Part shown: in pieces, positions 22,348-33,443 of the stretch
Numbering within the stretch: the first letter of the stretch is position 1
How the letters are laid out: every line of letters begins with the position of its first letter
DNA from: Septoria linicola
Lineage: Eukaryota > Ascomycota > Dothideomycetes > Mycosphaerellales > Mycosphaerellaceae
Reading direction: 5' to 3'
Assembly (NCBI GenBank): GCA_024114885.1
Contig: CP099420.1
Location: 2,666,001 to 2,730,000 of the forward strand
DNA length: 64,000 nt
The notes under the pieces: model-generated
What the model saw: only the letters and a program-made list of their open reading frames with translations
Database searches by the model: none
What the model was told of the DNA's origin: nothing
Program-made: the position numbers and the translations under genes

Positions 22348-24225
22348 CTAGTGTTCCTTGAGCTTCCTTGTAGCAATTGCAGCCATGACCGAGCTCAGAC
22401 TACCAATGAATAAGCATACCCCAATGCCGCTGAGTCCTTCTGTGGGATGCACATCATCTGGATGAGCATCTTTGGCTAATTCCGGACTCTTCCCTGGTTC
22501 CAAAATTGAAAAGACGACCCAACTGATGGCTGTGCCTACAAACTGCGGCAGTGTTGTGTAGATATTCAAAATGCCCAGGTAGATGCCGCTCAGCTCTCCT
22601 GTGGCTGAGTGCGTGGCCCCGACTGATGACTGTGAAGAGTGTCGCAGGTGTAGAGGCTCTTCGAGCTCGTAGTCATTCGATGAGCGTCGACTGGAAGGTG
22701 TACGACTTAATGGGGTCCGACCATTGCGAGCCCCCATTGTGGGGAGTGTACTGCTGAGCCTGTTGATCTCCACGCCGATGAGAGTAGTGCAGGCAAGACC
22801 AGCAATTGCACTTGGAACTCCTGCCACGGCCATTAGGAACGTGGCGAAGCCGACGGATTTTACAAGAGGTGCGAAGAACAGACAGCTGCTGAACATCAGA
22901 CACCCAAATGTCCATACGTTCAGCAGACTCGGCTTGTTGAGTGGCACTTTTTCGGCGACTCCTTCAAGCCCTTTGGGTGGTCGAGGTGTGAAGGTTTGTG
23001 CCTTCTCGTCTTCGCCGGGGCTTGTCACAAGCCATGGCAGCACTATTGCTGTAACAAAGCCAATGGAGGAGTGGATTATCAAGGCTGTACTGCCGACCCG
23101 GCCTACCTGACTTAGAGCGTCGTCTGTTGTTGGCGGTGTTCCGTGCAAGCCGTGTCGAAGGTCTTTTACTCGTTAAAAATGCACTCCTCACTCGAGCTCG
23201 CGAATAGACTTACAAATCTCGCCTACCCACGTACTGCCGTAAAACTGGTCCAGATGGTCAGCTTAAAGACACTCTACTGGATCACACCCAGAGCCTCGAC
23301 CTACCATGAGTGGAAACCAGCCTATCCATGCCCAAAACTGTACATTGCAAATGTACTGAATGCGTTGCGGAACATACAGAGCTCGGCTGTAGATCTGTTT
23401 GATAATACCAATCAGAGTCTGATCGGTGCCCGTCGTCTTGCTTCCGTCCGAGACAAGGACTCTCTCTGTGACCGCCCAGCAGTTGACACTAAATGTCAAG
23501 ACCATCATGAAAGCTGCGAAGGCGCAGACTTTCTTGAATTGGGTGTCTCCAAACACGGGTGGCAGCCAGTAATTCAAGTCCAGAGCACCAAAGCCAAAGA
23601 CCAGAATATGGCCCAGCCCGACCATTCGCGTCACCCAGGCCGCTCCTATCTGTTGCTTCTCCACTGGCAGTGCATCGACGACCAGCGCTCGGCATGTAGC
23701 CTGGGCGATATTGATCACGAAATCGAGTATATAGATGTCCACAATTGCGACGGTAATGGTTGCGCTCCGTCTCTGGTCGCTTGTTAGCTAGGCTTCGTTT
23801 GAGCTGGCCCTACCTCAACCGCCATGACTTACCCTCTCTTCAACGTCTGCTCCTGTGCCGGGCACAAACCAGGCCACAATCTCCTTCGCCCAGCCCAACA
23901 CCAGTAGGCAGATCGCAACGGCGACTGTTCCTCCAACCATAAAGGGTCTCCTTCTTCCATATTTGCTTGTGCTCTTATCACTGATCATGCCAATGATGGG
24001 CTGCATGATCAAGCCGGACAATGGCCCAGCAATCCACACCAAGCTCATTCCACCTTTTGACAGTCCCAACGCAAGCAGATAGGGCGTGGCGTATGTCTGC
24101 TCTGTACCCCAACAGAATTGCAGTCCTATTAGCGAGAAGGTTAGGAGGAAAAGGCGCATGGACTCCGTGCCGCCACGGATTCGAGGCTGGCCGGTCCATG
24201 ATGTGGGAGGGTCGGCCACGGCCAT
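22348..24225 (-). CDS. Sucrose/glucoside-type MFS transporter (GPH/SUT family)
   Basis: Four exons (24225-23833, 23772-23305, 23244-23214, 23162-22348) give 568 residues. The introns are 60, 60 and 51 bases, and the third exon is only 31 bases long (FYGSTWVGEI). The signature SDKSTSKYGRRRPFMVGG between membrane segments 2 and 3 is typical of plant and fungal sucrose/H+ symporters. The block CRALVVDALP and the join FWAWIGWFPLMFYGSTW also fit. About 12 membrane segments are expected, with a polar loop of about 60 residues in the second half (SRTPSSRRSSNDYELEE). By family it is a plasma membrane proton-coupled uptake carrier for sucrose or alpha-glucosides; the exact sugar cannot be read. Confidence 0.9.
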
Positions 24226-24817
24226 GGTCGAGGTAGTAGACGAAGAGTTAGAGAGGAGGTATAGAGTTGCCGAGAAGTGAGGGAACTTCGTTCGTATCTC
24301 CCTGTTATTCAGAACCGCACATGCGCGCCGCAGTTATCGCGAGCATCAGCACCATTCCTTACTGATGGTAGCTCAAGGGCGATCACATTCGTGTAATGTT
24401 GGTTGGCTTTGTCTTTTCAATCGCACCACATATGCCGTCGCTAGGGCGTCCAGTCGTGCGCCCAAATAGACGCTGAAGTCGCTGTCTGAGTACAATGTTA
24501 CGGGACTTGAAGTGAACAAATGTACGTTGCATTGGATGGAGCAAAGGATTCGGGGGCGGCGGGTATTTGCACGCGTGTTCGGCAAGGGTCTGGTGCTTAA
24601 CTTTCGCGATCACACGTGCCGATAATGTTCAGAAATGAGAAACTCGTTAGATCATTGTATCGTACTCTAGGCTTCTAGGCATGAGTTGGGTCACAAATTC
24701 CGTCAATCTGTGCACAATTCGCGCTCCTGGGGTATCATGAATCAAACCTCCCAATGACTGCGAAGTCCCACCTTCGTCTACTCCATATCCATGTATGATG
24801 ATGTCGAAGTCCCTCCT
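24226..24817. other. Intergenic stretch, no gene seen
   Basis: Promoter side of the transporter and 3' flank of the acyltransferase. Nothing was recognised. Confidence 0.4.
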
Positions 24818-26128
24818 CTAGCTTGGGAACAGCCTATCCAAAATCTGGACAAACACTCTTCCTACCATTGTCGCTGCTGCAACAGGGCCGAAGATTGACA
24901 GGAACTCTACGGGATTCCTCAGCTGCACCGATGTATTAATGTATGGGTTTTTGAAGCTGTCTTGAGGCCCGTCTTCGATTGTGACGGCTTCCTTGTCAGC
25001 CGGGAACTTGCCAGTCTGCATGAACACATCCAATAGGGCGTCTTTTTCGCGCCATCGTTGAATGACCCACTCGTACATAGCATCTTTGTCCTCAAGTGGC
25101 AGTTCTGAGATTTTGAATCTTCTCCAATGCATATTCACACTCTTAGGTGTGCGACCTTGGAAGTAGACTGATCGTAGCCCAAAGATCTCAGCTCCATATC
25201 GTCCTGGTGGCACGCCCTCGTATCCTATCGTGACATCGTACAGGTATTCGACACTTCCTTCCAGCTCCTGCAAGCAGAATTGCAGACCGGTACTGCGCGG
25301 CAGAACTTGATGCCTCATGTCATCCCGACCTGAATTGTCGGCAAACTTTTTGGACTGAGCTCTCGTGTCCGCTGACAGATTTGTGCCTTCAGGAAAGATC
25401 AATAGCCACATAGGATCGAGTTGTGCTTTCCCACTCTGTCCAGCCATCGGGCCTGAATGTCTAGTCTTGAGCTTTTGTAACCTATAACGAAGCCTCTGCT
25501 GATCCGTGGCCCACTTCCGGCTCATGAAGATGAACCCGAAGAGCTGCATTCCAGGTCCGATAGCTGGCACCCATTTCAACGAATCCTTCAAAATGATGTA
25601 GATGTGTCCATGCATCGGCAATGCATTGGTATATGCTGTCCACCACAGATACAACCAGTCCGTGTATAGTTGATGATTGGTCATAAGTACCGCGCGATCC
25701 CCAAAGTCCGTCTGTACCATGCCATTTGCGTCTTGCTTCAGCAGGCCTGCAACGCTCTTGTCTCCAGATATCCGCACCACGGTAGGACTCCAGAACTGTG
25801 TCATGCTAGTGCACAGGATCCCAAAGAATTGCTTGGTGAGGGCCATCCAAGCGTAAAACCAGTCCCTATCTATGAAATAAAGCGGTGCGCCCAACATCTG
25901 TGCTCCGTGAATACCGCAGCACGACAGGAAGAAGTAAATGCCAAAGGCAATAATTCGCAAGGTCTGCATGACAACGCCATGCTTAAGCGGCGGAATTATG
26001 CCATCGGGATCGTGCTCGAACGCGCTGCTCTCTTCAATAGTCGACGATGTGGTCTGGGAAGCAGCCTTTCGCTGCTTGAGTCCACTCATGATTGTAGGTA
26101 TACTCGAGGAAGTCGGATCGTCCGGCAT
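24818..26128 (-). CDS. PlsC-type lysophospholipid acyltransferase
   Basis: 436 residues, one exon. The acyltransferase blocks are NHQLYTDW (the HX4D motif, about residue 150) and FPEGTN (about residue 244). Between and before them lie hydrophobic segments near residues 55-75 and 85-115, and another at the C-terminus (FLSIFGPVAAATMVGRVFV). Together they indicate an ER membrane enzyme moving acyl chains onto lysophospholipids, close to the yeast Cst26/Psi1 and animal LCLAT1/AGPAT5 group, which remodel phosphatidylinositol or make phosphatidic acid. The start was set at the first in-frame ATG (26128); another ATG follows 13 codons later. It is divergent from the NAD kinase gene. Confidence 0.9.
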   Translation of the reverse strand: MPDDPTSSSIPTIMSGLKQRKAASQTTSSTIEESSAFEHDPDGIIPPLKHGVVMQTLRIIAFGIYFFLSCCGIHGAQMLGAPLYFIDRDWFYAWMALTKQFFGILCTSMTQFWSPTVVRISGDKSVAGLLKQDANGMVQTDFGDRAVLMTNHQLYTDWLYLWWTAYTNALPMHGHIYIILKDSLKWVPAIGPGMQLFGFIFMSRKWATDQQRLRYRLQKLKTRHSGPMAGQSGKAQLDPMWLLIFPEGTNLSADTRAQSKKFADNSGRDDMRHQVLPRSTGLQFCLQELEGSVEYLYDVTIGYEGVPPGRYGAEIFGLRSVYFQGRTPKSVNMHWRRFKISELPLEDKDAMYEWVIQRWREKDALLDVFMQTGKFPADKEAVTIEDGPQDSFKNPYINTSVQLRNPVEFLSIFGPVAAATMVGRVFVQILDRLFPS

Positions 26129-26450
26129 GTAGTATCGAAGGTAGTGGTAGCCGCTTTGTCTGAGATATTGCGTTCGGCGTCTCCGCTCGGTGCTGGTAAT
26201 TACTAGCACATGTCTTGCGAGGGATCAGCCGACAAGTCGACTCGGAGGCAGTCATGCTCTTATTTATGGAAGGTTTACAGTCAGCAGCAGCAATGACGCC
26301 TTAGCTTCTTCTTGGCGCGCTTGTGCCAGTGGGTCATGGCCATGGCCACGGTCAGGACAGTCCTTGCATAATATCAACCACATTGCCAAAGGAACATCTT
26401 GCGCTGCTGCTGAACGGTCGAAAGGTGATTGTAACGCCGAGGATGGGAGC
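26129..26450. promoter_or_regulatory. Divergent promoter region, acyltransferase and NAD kinase
   Basis: 322 bases between two outward-facing start codons. Both promoters must lie here or in the transcribed leaders. No specific binding site is claimed. Confidence 0.45.
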
Positions 26451-27752
26451 ATGAGAGGTACTTTGCGATGTTGGCGAAGCATTCGGGCGCCAACACGATG
26501 CTTTTCTACATCTGCAGTCCGATGCGAGGTTCGCAGTATCACTGAACTTCCGGATCGTGTGTATCCTCGCTTCCAGGAAACCAAAAGCCACGATCTGTTG
26601 GCACTGGAGTGGCCATCGCCACCGCGAAATGTTCTGCTTGTCCGGAAGGACGACAATGCAGAATGCCACAACGCGGCAATCGAGTACGCAAACCACATAC
26701 ACGAGGTCTGTCCCGGCACGTCTATCATTCTCGAATCGTACTTAGCACATCAAGTTCATGAGCAATTGCCATTTCCGATATATGCCTCTAACGGCGAAGG
26801 TAACCCTGCCTATGAGAAGAAAGTCGATCTGACTTCAACCTTCGGTGGCGATGGCACCATCCTGCACGCAGCCTCGCTCTTCGCTACAGCCACGAGTGTA
26901 CCGCCAGTACTATCGTTCAGCATGGGCACTCTAGGCTTTCTAGGGGAATGGAAATTTGCCGAATACAAGCGAGCCTTTCGAGAAATGTACATGTCTGGTG
27001 CTCCTTCAACCCTGCCATTGAAGAGCACAGATGAACCGGAGCAGAAGGAGAGATCTGATGCATGGACTGAGGCGCGCGGCAAGTCGATGGGCGCATCCCG
27101 AAGCTCAAGAATTCTGCTCCGAAACAGACTCCGTATTGGCATCTTCGATTCGGAGGGTAGGCGCCTGCCTCACGAGCCGCCATTTGCTCATGCAGATAAC
27201 AAGTGTGAAGACATCTTTGCATTAAACGAAGTCCTGCTTCATCGTGGCGCTCTTCCTCATCTGGCGCACATTACGATACTCATTGGATCTCCTCCTCATC
27301 AGAAGACATTGACGACAGCCATAGCCGACGGATTCCTGGTGTCTACGCCTACCGGCTCTACAGCTTACAGCTTATCAAGCGGGGGCTCCATAGTACACCC
27401 GCTGGTATCCTCCATCTTGTTGACGCCAATTTGCCCTCGTTCACTCTCGTTTCGACCTTTGGTGCTGCCGGCAAACACTCCAATCACACTGCGCATTGAA
27501 AAGCAGAACCGTGGTAAAGAGATTGAGGTCTCTGTCGACGGTGTACGACGACAGGAAGGGCTACGCTCTGGCATGGAAGTCAGAGTAGTGGGCGAAGAAG
27601 TGCGATCAGCGGGTGCGCCAGGGGCTAGAGATTGGCTGCGAGGTGTGCCTAGCATCGTAAGATCTGGAGGTGCAGGTGATGGACAGGATCACTGGGTAGG
27701 CGGTCTAAACTCTTTGCTGAAGTTCAACTATCCATTCGGAGAAGATGGCTAG
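26451..27752 (+). CDS. POS5: NAD(H) kinase, probably mitochondrial
   Basis: 433 residues, one exon. NAD kinase phosphorylates NAD(H) to NADP(H). The hallmark TFGGDGTILHA is at about residue 130, followed by SMGTLGFLGEW, the NE motif (FALNEVLLHRG) and the substrate block STPTGSTAYSLSSGG near 298. The first ATG, at 26451, begins an Arg-rich stretch without acids (MRGTLRCWRSIRAPTRCF), a good mitochondrial presequence. With the short overall length this points to the Pos5 branch, which supplies matrix NADPH, rather than cytosolic Utr1; that assignment is inference. The C-terminus is Gly-rich. Confidence 0.88.
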   Translation: MRGTLRCWRSIRAPTRCFSTSAVRCEVRSITELPDRVYPRFQETKSHDLLALEWPSPPRNVLLVRKDDNAECHNAAIEYANHIHEVCPGTSIILESYLAHQVHEQLPFPIYASNGEGNPAYEKKVDLTSTFGGDGTILHAASLFATATSVPPVLSFSMGTLGFLGEWKFAEYKRAFREMYMSGAPSTLPLKSTDEPEQKERSDAWTEARGKSMGASRSSRILLRNRLRIGIFDSEGRRLPHEPPFAHADNKCEDIFALNEVLLHRGALPHLAHITILIGSPPHQKTLTTAIADGFLVSTPTGSTAYSLSSGGSIVHPLVSSILLTPICPRSLSFRPLVLPANTPITLRIEKQNRGKEIEVSVDGVRRQEGLRSGMEVRVVGEEVRSAGAPGARDWLRGVPSIVRSGGAGDGQDHWVGGLNSLLKFNYPFGEDG

Positions 27753-28214
27753 GTCGAGAGTATACGATGCAGATAGTTGTTAGATCCGCTATGTTGCTGC
27801 CTTAATCGGTGCAAACAATCCTCTCAGTCGCAGGAAACCATTCGTATTCTGTGGACAACATGAGAGCGCTCACTCAATCGACACTATCCGCAAAAGCTCA
27901 TTGTGGCTTCTGTGGACGTGTGGATGTAGTCCAGAAATAGCCTCGCCTATACGGCACTAGTTAGTCCACGCGAGCAGGCGGCGATCTTGTTCACCTTCGA
28001 ACTCCTGTCGGTCGACCACTTTGCTCACCATTCCCAGGTCATCTCTAACTAATCCCAAGTAATCAAGAAACAGGCCGCCATACCAGACCAAGAGCTTGTA
28101 GGGTTCCAGCATCAAGTTTCCGATTTCCCCAAGAACACAACGGATCTGGTCCCACACAACATCAACTCCATCGACCAGAAAACATACACTTCACAAGACA
28201 CGCATACAACCACA
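27753..28214. other. Intergenic stretch, no gene seen
   Basis: 3' flank of the NAD kinase gene and 5' flank of the next plus-strand gene. Nothing was recognised. Confidence 0.4.
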
Positions 28215-28676
28215 ATGCCAGCACTAAAACAAGATGGCCCACGCCTCAACTCGCCCTGGCTCACCCGCCGCGTCGGAATCATGATAGCCCTCCTCTCCAT
28301 CCTGCTCATCTCCCTCTTCTACCTCGAAATCTCACGCCACGGCCGCGCAAACATCAACCTCGACTTGGACCAGACCCCCCTCACAGGCGGCAGCTCTCCA
28401 GACGGCCTTATACCCGACACAGACCTCCCCGCAGAAGCAGCAGGAGAGCCCGACTGTAAAGTCGGCGACTTATACGGATCCTGCTTCAACGACGTGCGCT
28501 TCTTCCAATGCACACCCGACGGACCTCTCCCGCATCCTTGCCCTGCGGGTCAAAAGTTCTTTTGTACGGGAGATGGCAAGGGAGAATGTGATTCGAGGCA
28601 TTCTGCGCTGGGGAAGGGGTTTGAGATGGTTTGTCATGGGAAAGAGGAATTGGGGGCTTGTAAGAAGAGTGATTGA
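28215..28676 (+). CDS. Type II membrane protein with Cys-rich lumenal domain, unknown
   Basis: 153 residues, one exon, ATG at 28215. A basic 20-residue cytosolic start precedes one membrane segment (IMIALLSILLISLFYLEI). A 35-residue spacer leads to a C-terminal domain with eight cysteines (DCKVGDLYGSC, FFQCTPDG, HPCPAGQKFFC, GECDS, MVCHG, GACKK). The Cys spacing with aromatic residues and a PCPAGxxF block recalls small carbohydrate-binding modules, but I cannot place it in a family. Topology suggests an ER/Golgi or cell-surface type II protein. Codon use here is rich in C at third positions. Confidence 0.65.
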   Translation: MPALKQDGPRLNSPWLTRRVGIMIALLSILLISLFYLEISRHGRANINLDLDQTPLTGGSSPDGLIPDTDLPAEAAGEPDCKVGDLYGSCFNDVRFFQCTPDGPLPHPCPAGQKFFCTGDGKGECDSRHSALGKGFEMVCHGKEELGACKKSD

Positions 28677-29026
28677 TCAGCTAGAGCTGAGAGGTCGATC
28701 TTGGGGTGACGCACAGTATTCAACGACATGGCTTTACAGTGGCATGATTGTGTAATTTGTGTAGTGCTTAATTGATCACAGACTGTTTGATATTTACGCG
28801 TGCCGGTGGTATTTTGACTCTGACGCTGGCTTGAATGTTGACTTGCTCAGTTACAGTCATTGCGCGATCAAAACGTGTTGAGTGGCAAAGTATATCATTG
28901 CATGTCGTCAAATGCTTCAATTCTGTCGAAATGCTACTGCCATGCTGGACCGCGCTCAAAAACATCAGAAAGCAAGGGTATCTTAACAGTCAACGAAAGT
29001 GTCCGAATGACAGCGATTTTTATCGC
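28677..29026. other. Intergenic stretch between convergent genes
   Basis: Holds the 3' ends of two convergent genes. No other feature was recognised. Confidence 0.4.
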
Positions 29027-31416
29027 TTAGCATCCGCCTCCTCCTCCGCCACAACCACCACCACCGCCGCCGCCACCGCCACATCCTCCTCCTCCTCCTC
29101 CTCCTCCTCCTGAAGAGCCTCCTCCGCAGCCTCCCGCACTTGCTCCGCCAGCACATCCTCCTGAACCGGCACCAGCACATCCACCAGCAGCGACACTGCC
29201 ACCGCAAGTCCCGGAGCAACAATTGCCAGCAGCACCTGTCATCTTATTAGTTGTCGTTCTACTAGTATTATAACCATCGATCAAAACTCACCAGCTCCAA
29301 CAGCCATGCATCCTGGGGTAACAGGATAGTAACCAGCACTGTACGGCACGAACCCGACATAAGGGCTATATGCTGGGATGTACACCGGGTATCCGTAAGC
29401 ACTGCTGTAGTAGTAATCATCTCTCTTTGGTTCCTTCTTGCCCTTTTTCCTCGCTCTCGCACAAGCCTTCTCGTAACACTTCTCGAGTTCGTCAGCATGC
29501 TTCTTCGCAAGCAAAGAATACGCGAGATCATCTGAAGGGCGCACGGCGTTGTGTGCGGAAATGTGCACATTCTTGGATGGGTCAGAGTTGTGGGCCTCGA
29601 GAGCATCGGAGGCCTGAGCAGAGGAAGTGTTGAAGAGACGAGAAGTAGCTGAAGTGTGAGACTCGCGGATCGCCTCGCAATACCAGCACGTGCATTCGGA
29701 GTAAGGCTGTCCTGTGAGCTTCTGATACGCCTTACTAGTCCAAGCGAAAGCGTCGTTCAGTTTAGTCTCAGCAACTTTGTCGTCGTGGTCGATGAACTGC
29801 CTGCACAGCTTGACGGTATACTCCATGTATCGCGATGGATTGAGCTGATGCGTGTGCCAGGCTAGGTCCACGTCCAGTGTAGGTACCGCCATGCGTGTCG
29901 TGTTCTGGGCCATGATCAACATGAAGTTCTGATACTTCCAGATCAAGCGGTCCATTGTGTTAGGAAGGGCAGGCGAGTGCAGCCAATCGATGTTGTGCAT
30001 CTTCTCCACGAAGCTTCCTTGACGTATCACGGCTCCAACCAGATCCAGGGCAAACGGCGAAGAGTTGCCCCAGTATCGAGACATCATCTTGCGGATGGCG
30101 ATGCGCTCGGTGCGTAGCAATTTACCCAGCCGGCTTGCTCGGACCTTTCGCATGAAGTTCTTGTCTGCGATAGCAACCTCAATCTCGAGTCGAATCTCGT
30201 CAAAACGGGACCATTGCCGAAGTTGCTTATCATTGAACATGTCGTTCTTTCCCAACTTGATCATTTCGTTCGGAAACCTGCTGATCGGCTCTGTTGAGTG
30301 ATCCTTTTGCCCATGCGCCTTGAAAGGAATGCCTTGGATGCCTAGAATAGTACCGCTCATTGGCACATCTTCCCTCTGGAGAAGTTTCACATCGTCAGCG
30401 AATTTGCCAATGCTCAGTCGATCATGCGTGATGTCCCTGTAGCAGACTTTACAGCTGTGGCGAAGATCCTTGTCACAGTATCCTGAGCCACTGGATAACA
30501 TGTCGTCTACCGCTGACTCTAGGACATCGGGGAAATTGATGATCGTGGGAACCTCAGTCCTGGTGCAGGTGGTCCACGGGATATTGTTCGTAGTGAAGCA
30601 TTCTGGGCACTCTGTGGCTCTGGTGCTGTAGCTTGTCATCGCCCATGGGAGACCAGTCATGTTAGTGAATGAATTCTCCGCGTCTGGTGTGGCCTCGAAC
30701 GCGAAGGTTTCAGAGTTGATCGATTGTGCGATAGCCTCCCAAGGCATCGATGAGTGCCAGAGGTCCATTCTGCTGAACCGAGTGCAATCTTCCAGATAGC
30801 ATCTCGGGTTCAGCTGATACGCATGCCATACCATGAGAACGTCGATAGGTGGCAAATCAGAAGCGCTAAAGATCGACCCCTTCGTGGTGGCGGTATCGCA
30901 CAGAGTTCCTTGACGTCCCTCAGTCTCGATTGTCGTCCTATCAGCCCATGGTCTGCCGGGAAACAGAGCGGTCAACCACGCTTCAAAGCGATCGACTGCT
31001 TGTTGCACGTAGATGGCCCATCGCTTCTCGCCAAGCTTGGCCAGGAGCACTGATGTGTTGTCGTTGTTGGCAGCAAACTTCTGCCCCGTGATGATTGAGT
31101 CTTTGATTCCATATAAGCCATCTTGAGCAGCGATGGACTTCCTGAGCCGGTAGAAGCATTCGAGTACCTTGAGATGAGCAATACACTCTCCTCTGGTTGG
31201 GAAGCCGTCGCCCGTCTTGGAGATCCTCAGATTGCTGAAGCCAGCCGTTACGTCTGGTGGGGACAAGGTATTCTCATGATCGTAGCTATCTTGCTCTTCG
31301 TAAGTTGGAGGTGCATCGCGTGTTGACGATGATGAGGATGTTTTGCGCTCTGCTTCTGCCAACGCTTCTTTTTCCTTGTCGGCAGAGGAGAATAGTTTCG
31401 ATAATCTGTTAGGCAT
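29027..31416 (-). CDS. Glycine-rich-domain (GRDP-like) protein with Gly/Cys tail
   Basis: Two exons (31416-29292, 29235-29027) with a 56-base intron (GTGAGT donor, GACAG acceptor, AACTAATAAG branch) give 777 residues. The conserved part carries two copies of the family signature: DVLMVWHAYQLNPRCYLED near residue 195 and DLAWHTHQLNPSRYMEY near 515. These define the glycine-rich domain-containing protein-like family found in plants and fungi. Zinc-like Cys pairs (CPECF, CKVCY, CWYC) lie between. A PPTY motif sits in the disordered N-terminus. The last 69 residues are almost entirely Gly and Cys, preceded by a Tyr/Pro-rich stretch. The start at 31416 is the first in-frame ATG. Function is unknown. 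Confidence 0.88.
29035..29111. repeat. Triplet-rich simple repeat coding the Gly tract
   Basis: Runs of CCT and CCA/CCG triplets on the plus strand (GGA/GGT/GGC on the coding strand), including a nearly pure CCT run at 29083-29111. They encode the poly-glycine blocks of the GRDP-like tail and are likely length-variable. Confidence 0.8.
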
Positions 31417-32417
31417 CGTGTTTGTGGGTCTGGAAACACGACTAGCGCATGCTCTGTTGAGTGTAATGAGAGGAGTGGAAGCTATGTTGAGTGTGTACAC
31501 TGTGAGGTCTCATAAGTGTGGAAAGCGCAAGTGGAGGAACTCCAGCCGCACAGCATCTTGGAGAGGCTTAGCCCACGATCGTCGCACAAGAGGAAGTCCG
31601 ACTCGCAAGCGAACAGCCTTCGATTGGCGCTCTCCCACATCATCCGCAGCAAAGTACATGGCTGCGGCGCAGGTGAAAAGCTGTGCCAGACCGCAGGCAT
31701 CCTTCGTCGCTTTGATCGACTGCTGATTTGCTAGGGGTAGCTTCTAGCGTCCTTCTCCCGCTCCTTCTACCGCACTAGGCGAGGCTTAGACTTGCTGCTG
31801 TCACATGGTCGATCTGCTGGGCTCCCGTGCCTGACAAGAGTAGACTTTGAGGCCGCACTTGCATAGACATACGAGAGATGGCTTTCGTGGAGATTAAGCC
31901 GGTACAATCGGATTGCAGGGCCCGACAGCTTGCGAGAAGGTGGCTCGTTCATGAGCTTTCTCCACGGACTGATGCTAGGTATGGCTCACGGCACTTCGCC
32001 AGACTTGGGCACGACCATCGGTGGATCTCTGGAGCATATCTGTGTGCATGTCAGTAACGTCGCTTGAAGTTTGAGTGACCACAGCCCTTCGCTACGGGCA
32101 TGTCAATGGTTTCGGCAGGTGATGCAAATGTTCGACCTCGGCGTAACGAGTCTGCTTTCGTCTATTCATAGCTTATGGCATTGTCTGATCATGAGAGTGG
32201 CTCCGATTGTGACTGACACTCGGGCGTTCCCAGCCATGCTTGACAGCTTAATTTGGGCTCTCAGCCGCATCGTGTCTAACGGCGCAGTCTTTGTGCTCCC
32301 TGAGACGAGTTGACCTCCAGACAAGCTCTGATCACTAGGCCTCTGCGAAGGTCACATCATGGGGACCATCGCAGCCTTCATCGAGACTCTGCGCTTGTGC
32401 TCACATGATGCTCATGC
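31417..32417. other. Intergenic stretch, no gene seen
   Basis: 1 kb between the GRDP promoter and the ARPC3 3' end. Short frames on both strands without recognisable motifs. Confidence 0.4.
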
Positions 32418-33055
32418 TCAAAGCTGTTTGCCCATGAACTTTCTCTTCTGGAAGCTCAGCCACCACTATATGCACTGTTAGTCTCATCTCCAATCTCCCA
32501 CAGACGGTACAGCTCGTGCGGCCTACTCACCTTACTCGGCGGCCCATTTGGATCTGGATATACGCGGTTCAGCAACCTGACCGCCAACTCTTGCCTCATC
32601 TGCATAATGTACTGCCGCAGCACCTCGGCCTCGTTTCTGTCTCTCGGAGGCTCAAACATCTGGTTCAGCGGGAAGCCTGCGTCACCTGGGATCGCAAACT
32701 GTGTCTCCAGAGCAGAATTCATGACGCTCTTTTCTGCTTCTCTCCTCGTTTGTCCCGGCTTGATTTTTGATAGCGCTTCTGACAGATATAGAATGCCATA
32801 GATCAAGACTCGGTCTGCTGGGCCCTTGATCTCGAAGTTGCGGAAGAAGGTGTTTGCGCGGAATAGTGACAGCACTTCGTCTAGAGGGTCATAAGACTCG
32901 TGTGATGGCTCGAGATCAAGGTCGCTGGTGCCGACTGGTAGACCTGGCAGTTGCTGTGCAGGTCCTCGAGTGCGTGTTCGGAGAGGCAGCAGAGCGAAGT
33001 TGCCTATGAGCTGCTGGTTAGGTTCGTCCAGGAAGACGGAGTGATACGCCGGCAT
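32418..33055 (-). CDS. ARC18: Arp2/3 complex subunit 3 (ARPC3/p21)
   Basis: Two exons (33055-32531, 32465-32418) with a 65-base intron (GTGAGT donor, ATATAG acceptor, GACTAAC branch) give 190 residues. This is a subunit of the Arp2/3 complex that nucleates branched actin, for example at endocytic patches. The start MPAYHSVFLDEP, the central block FRANTFFRNFEIKGPADR and the C-terminal exon WWLSFQKRKFMGKQL are characteristic. The conserved ending lies wholly in the second exon, so an unspliced reading gives a wrong tail. ATG at 33055; no other start is plausible. Confidence 0.96.
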
Positions 33056-33443
33056 TGTGACGGTTGTGTAGCTTCAATCCCGTGTACGACTCTCTTCCCC
33101 TGATCCAGTGTGTTCTTCAATGGTCCTTGTCGATGTTGTTGTCATAGAAGTAGCAGCAGGCAGATGCGTAAGACAATGCGTGGGGCCTTGTCGACACAGA
33201 ACAGCGATCAGGCGCGGAACGAAAGAAGCTCGGGGACAGACGACGACCATGTGTGTGTGCATCACATCACTCTCACACTGCTCAACGAACGCCATCCAGT
33301 GCGACAGCCTACAACTCTACACATTGACGCTCACGATACACACCCTCCATACTCTCCACATCGCCGCGACTGACTGAGCGCATCGCCTCAAGCAGACCTC
33401 ACATCCACACGCTCACCCGCCAGGCGCCCGACCGACAGCAAAG
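33056..33443. promoter_or_regulatory. Divergent promoter region, ARPC3 and V-ATPase subunit f
   Basis: 388 bases between the outward-facing starts. The plus-strand half is rich in CA and CAC repeats, common near fungal promoters. No specific site is claimed. Confidence 0.45.
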
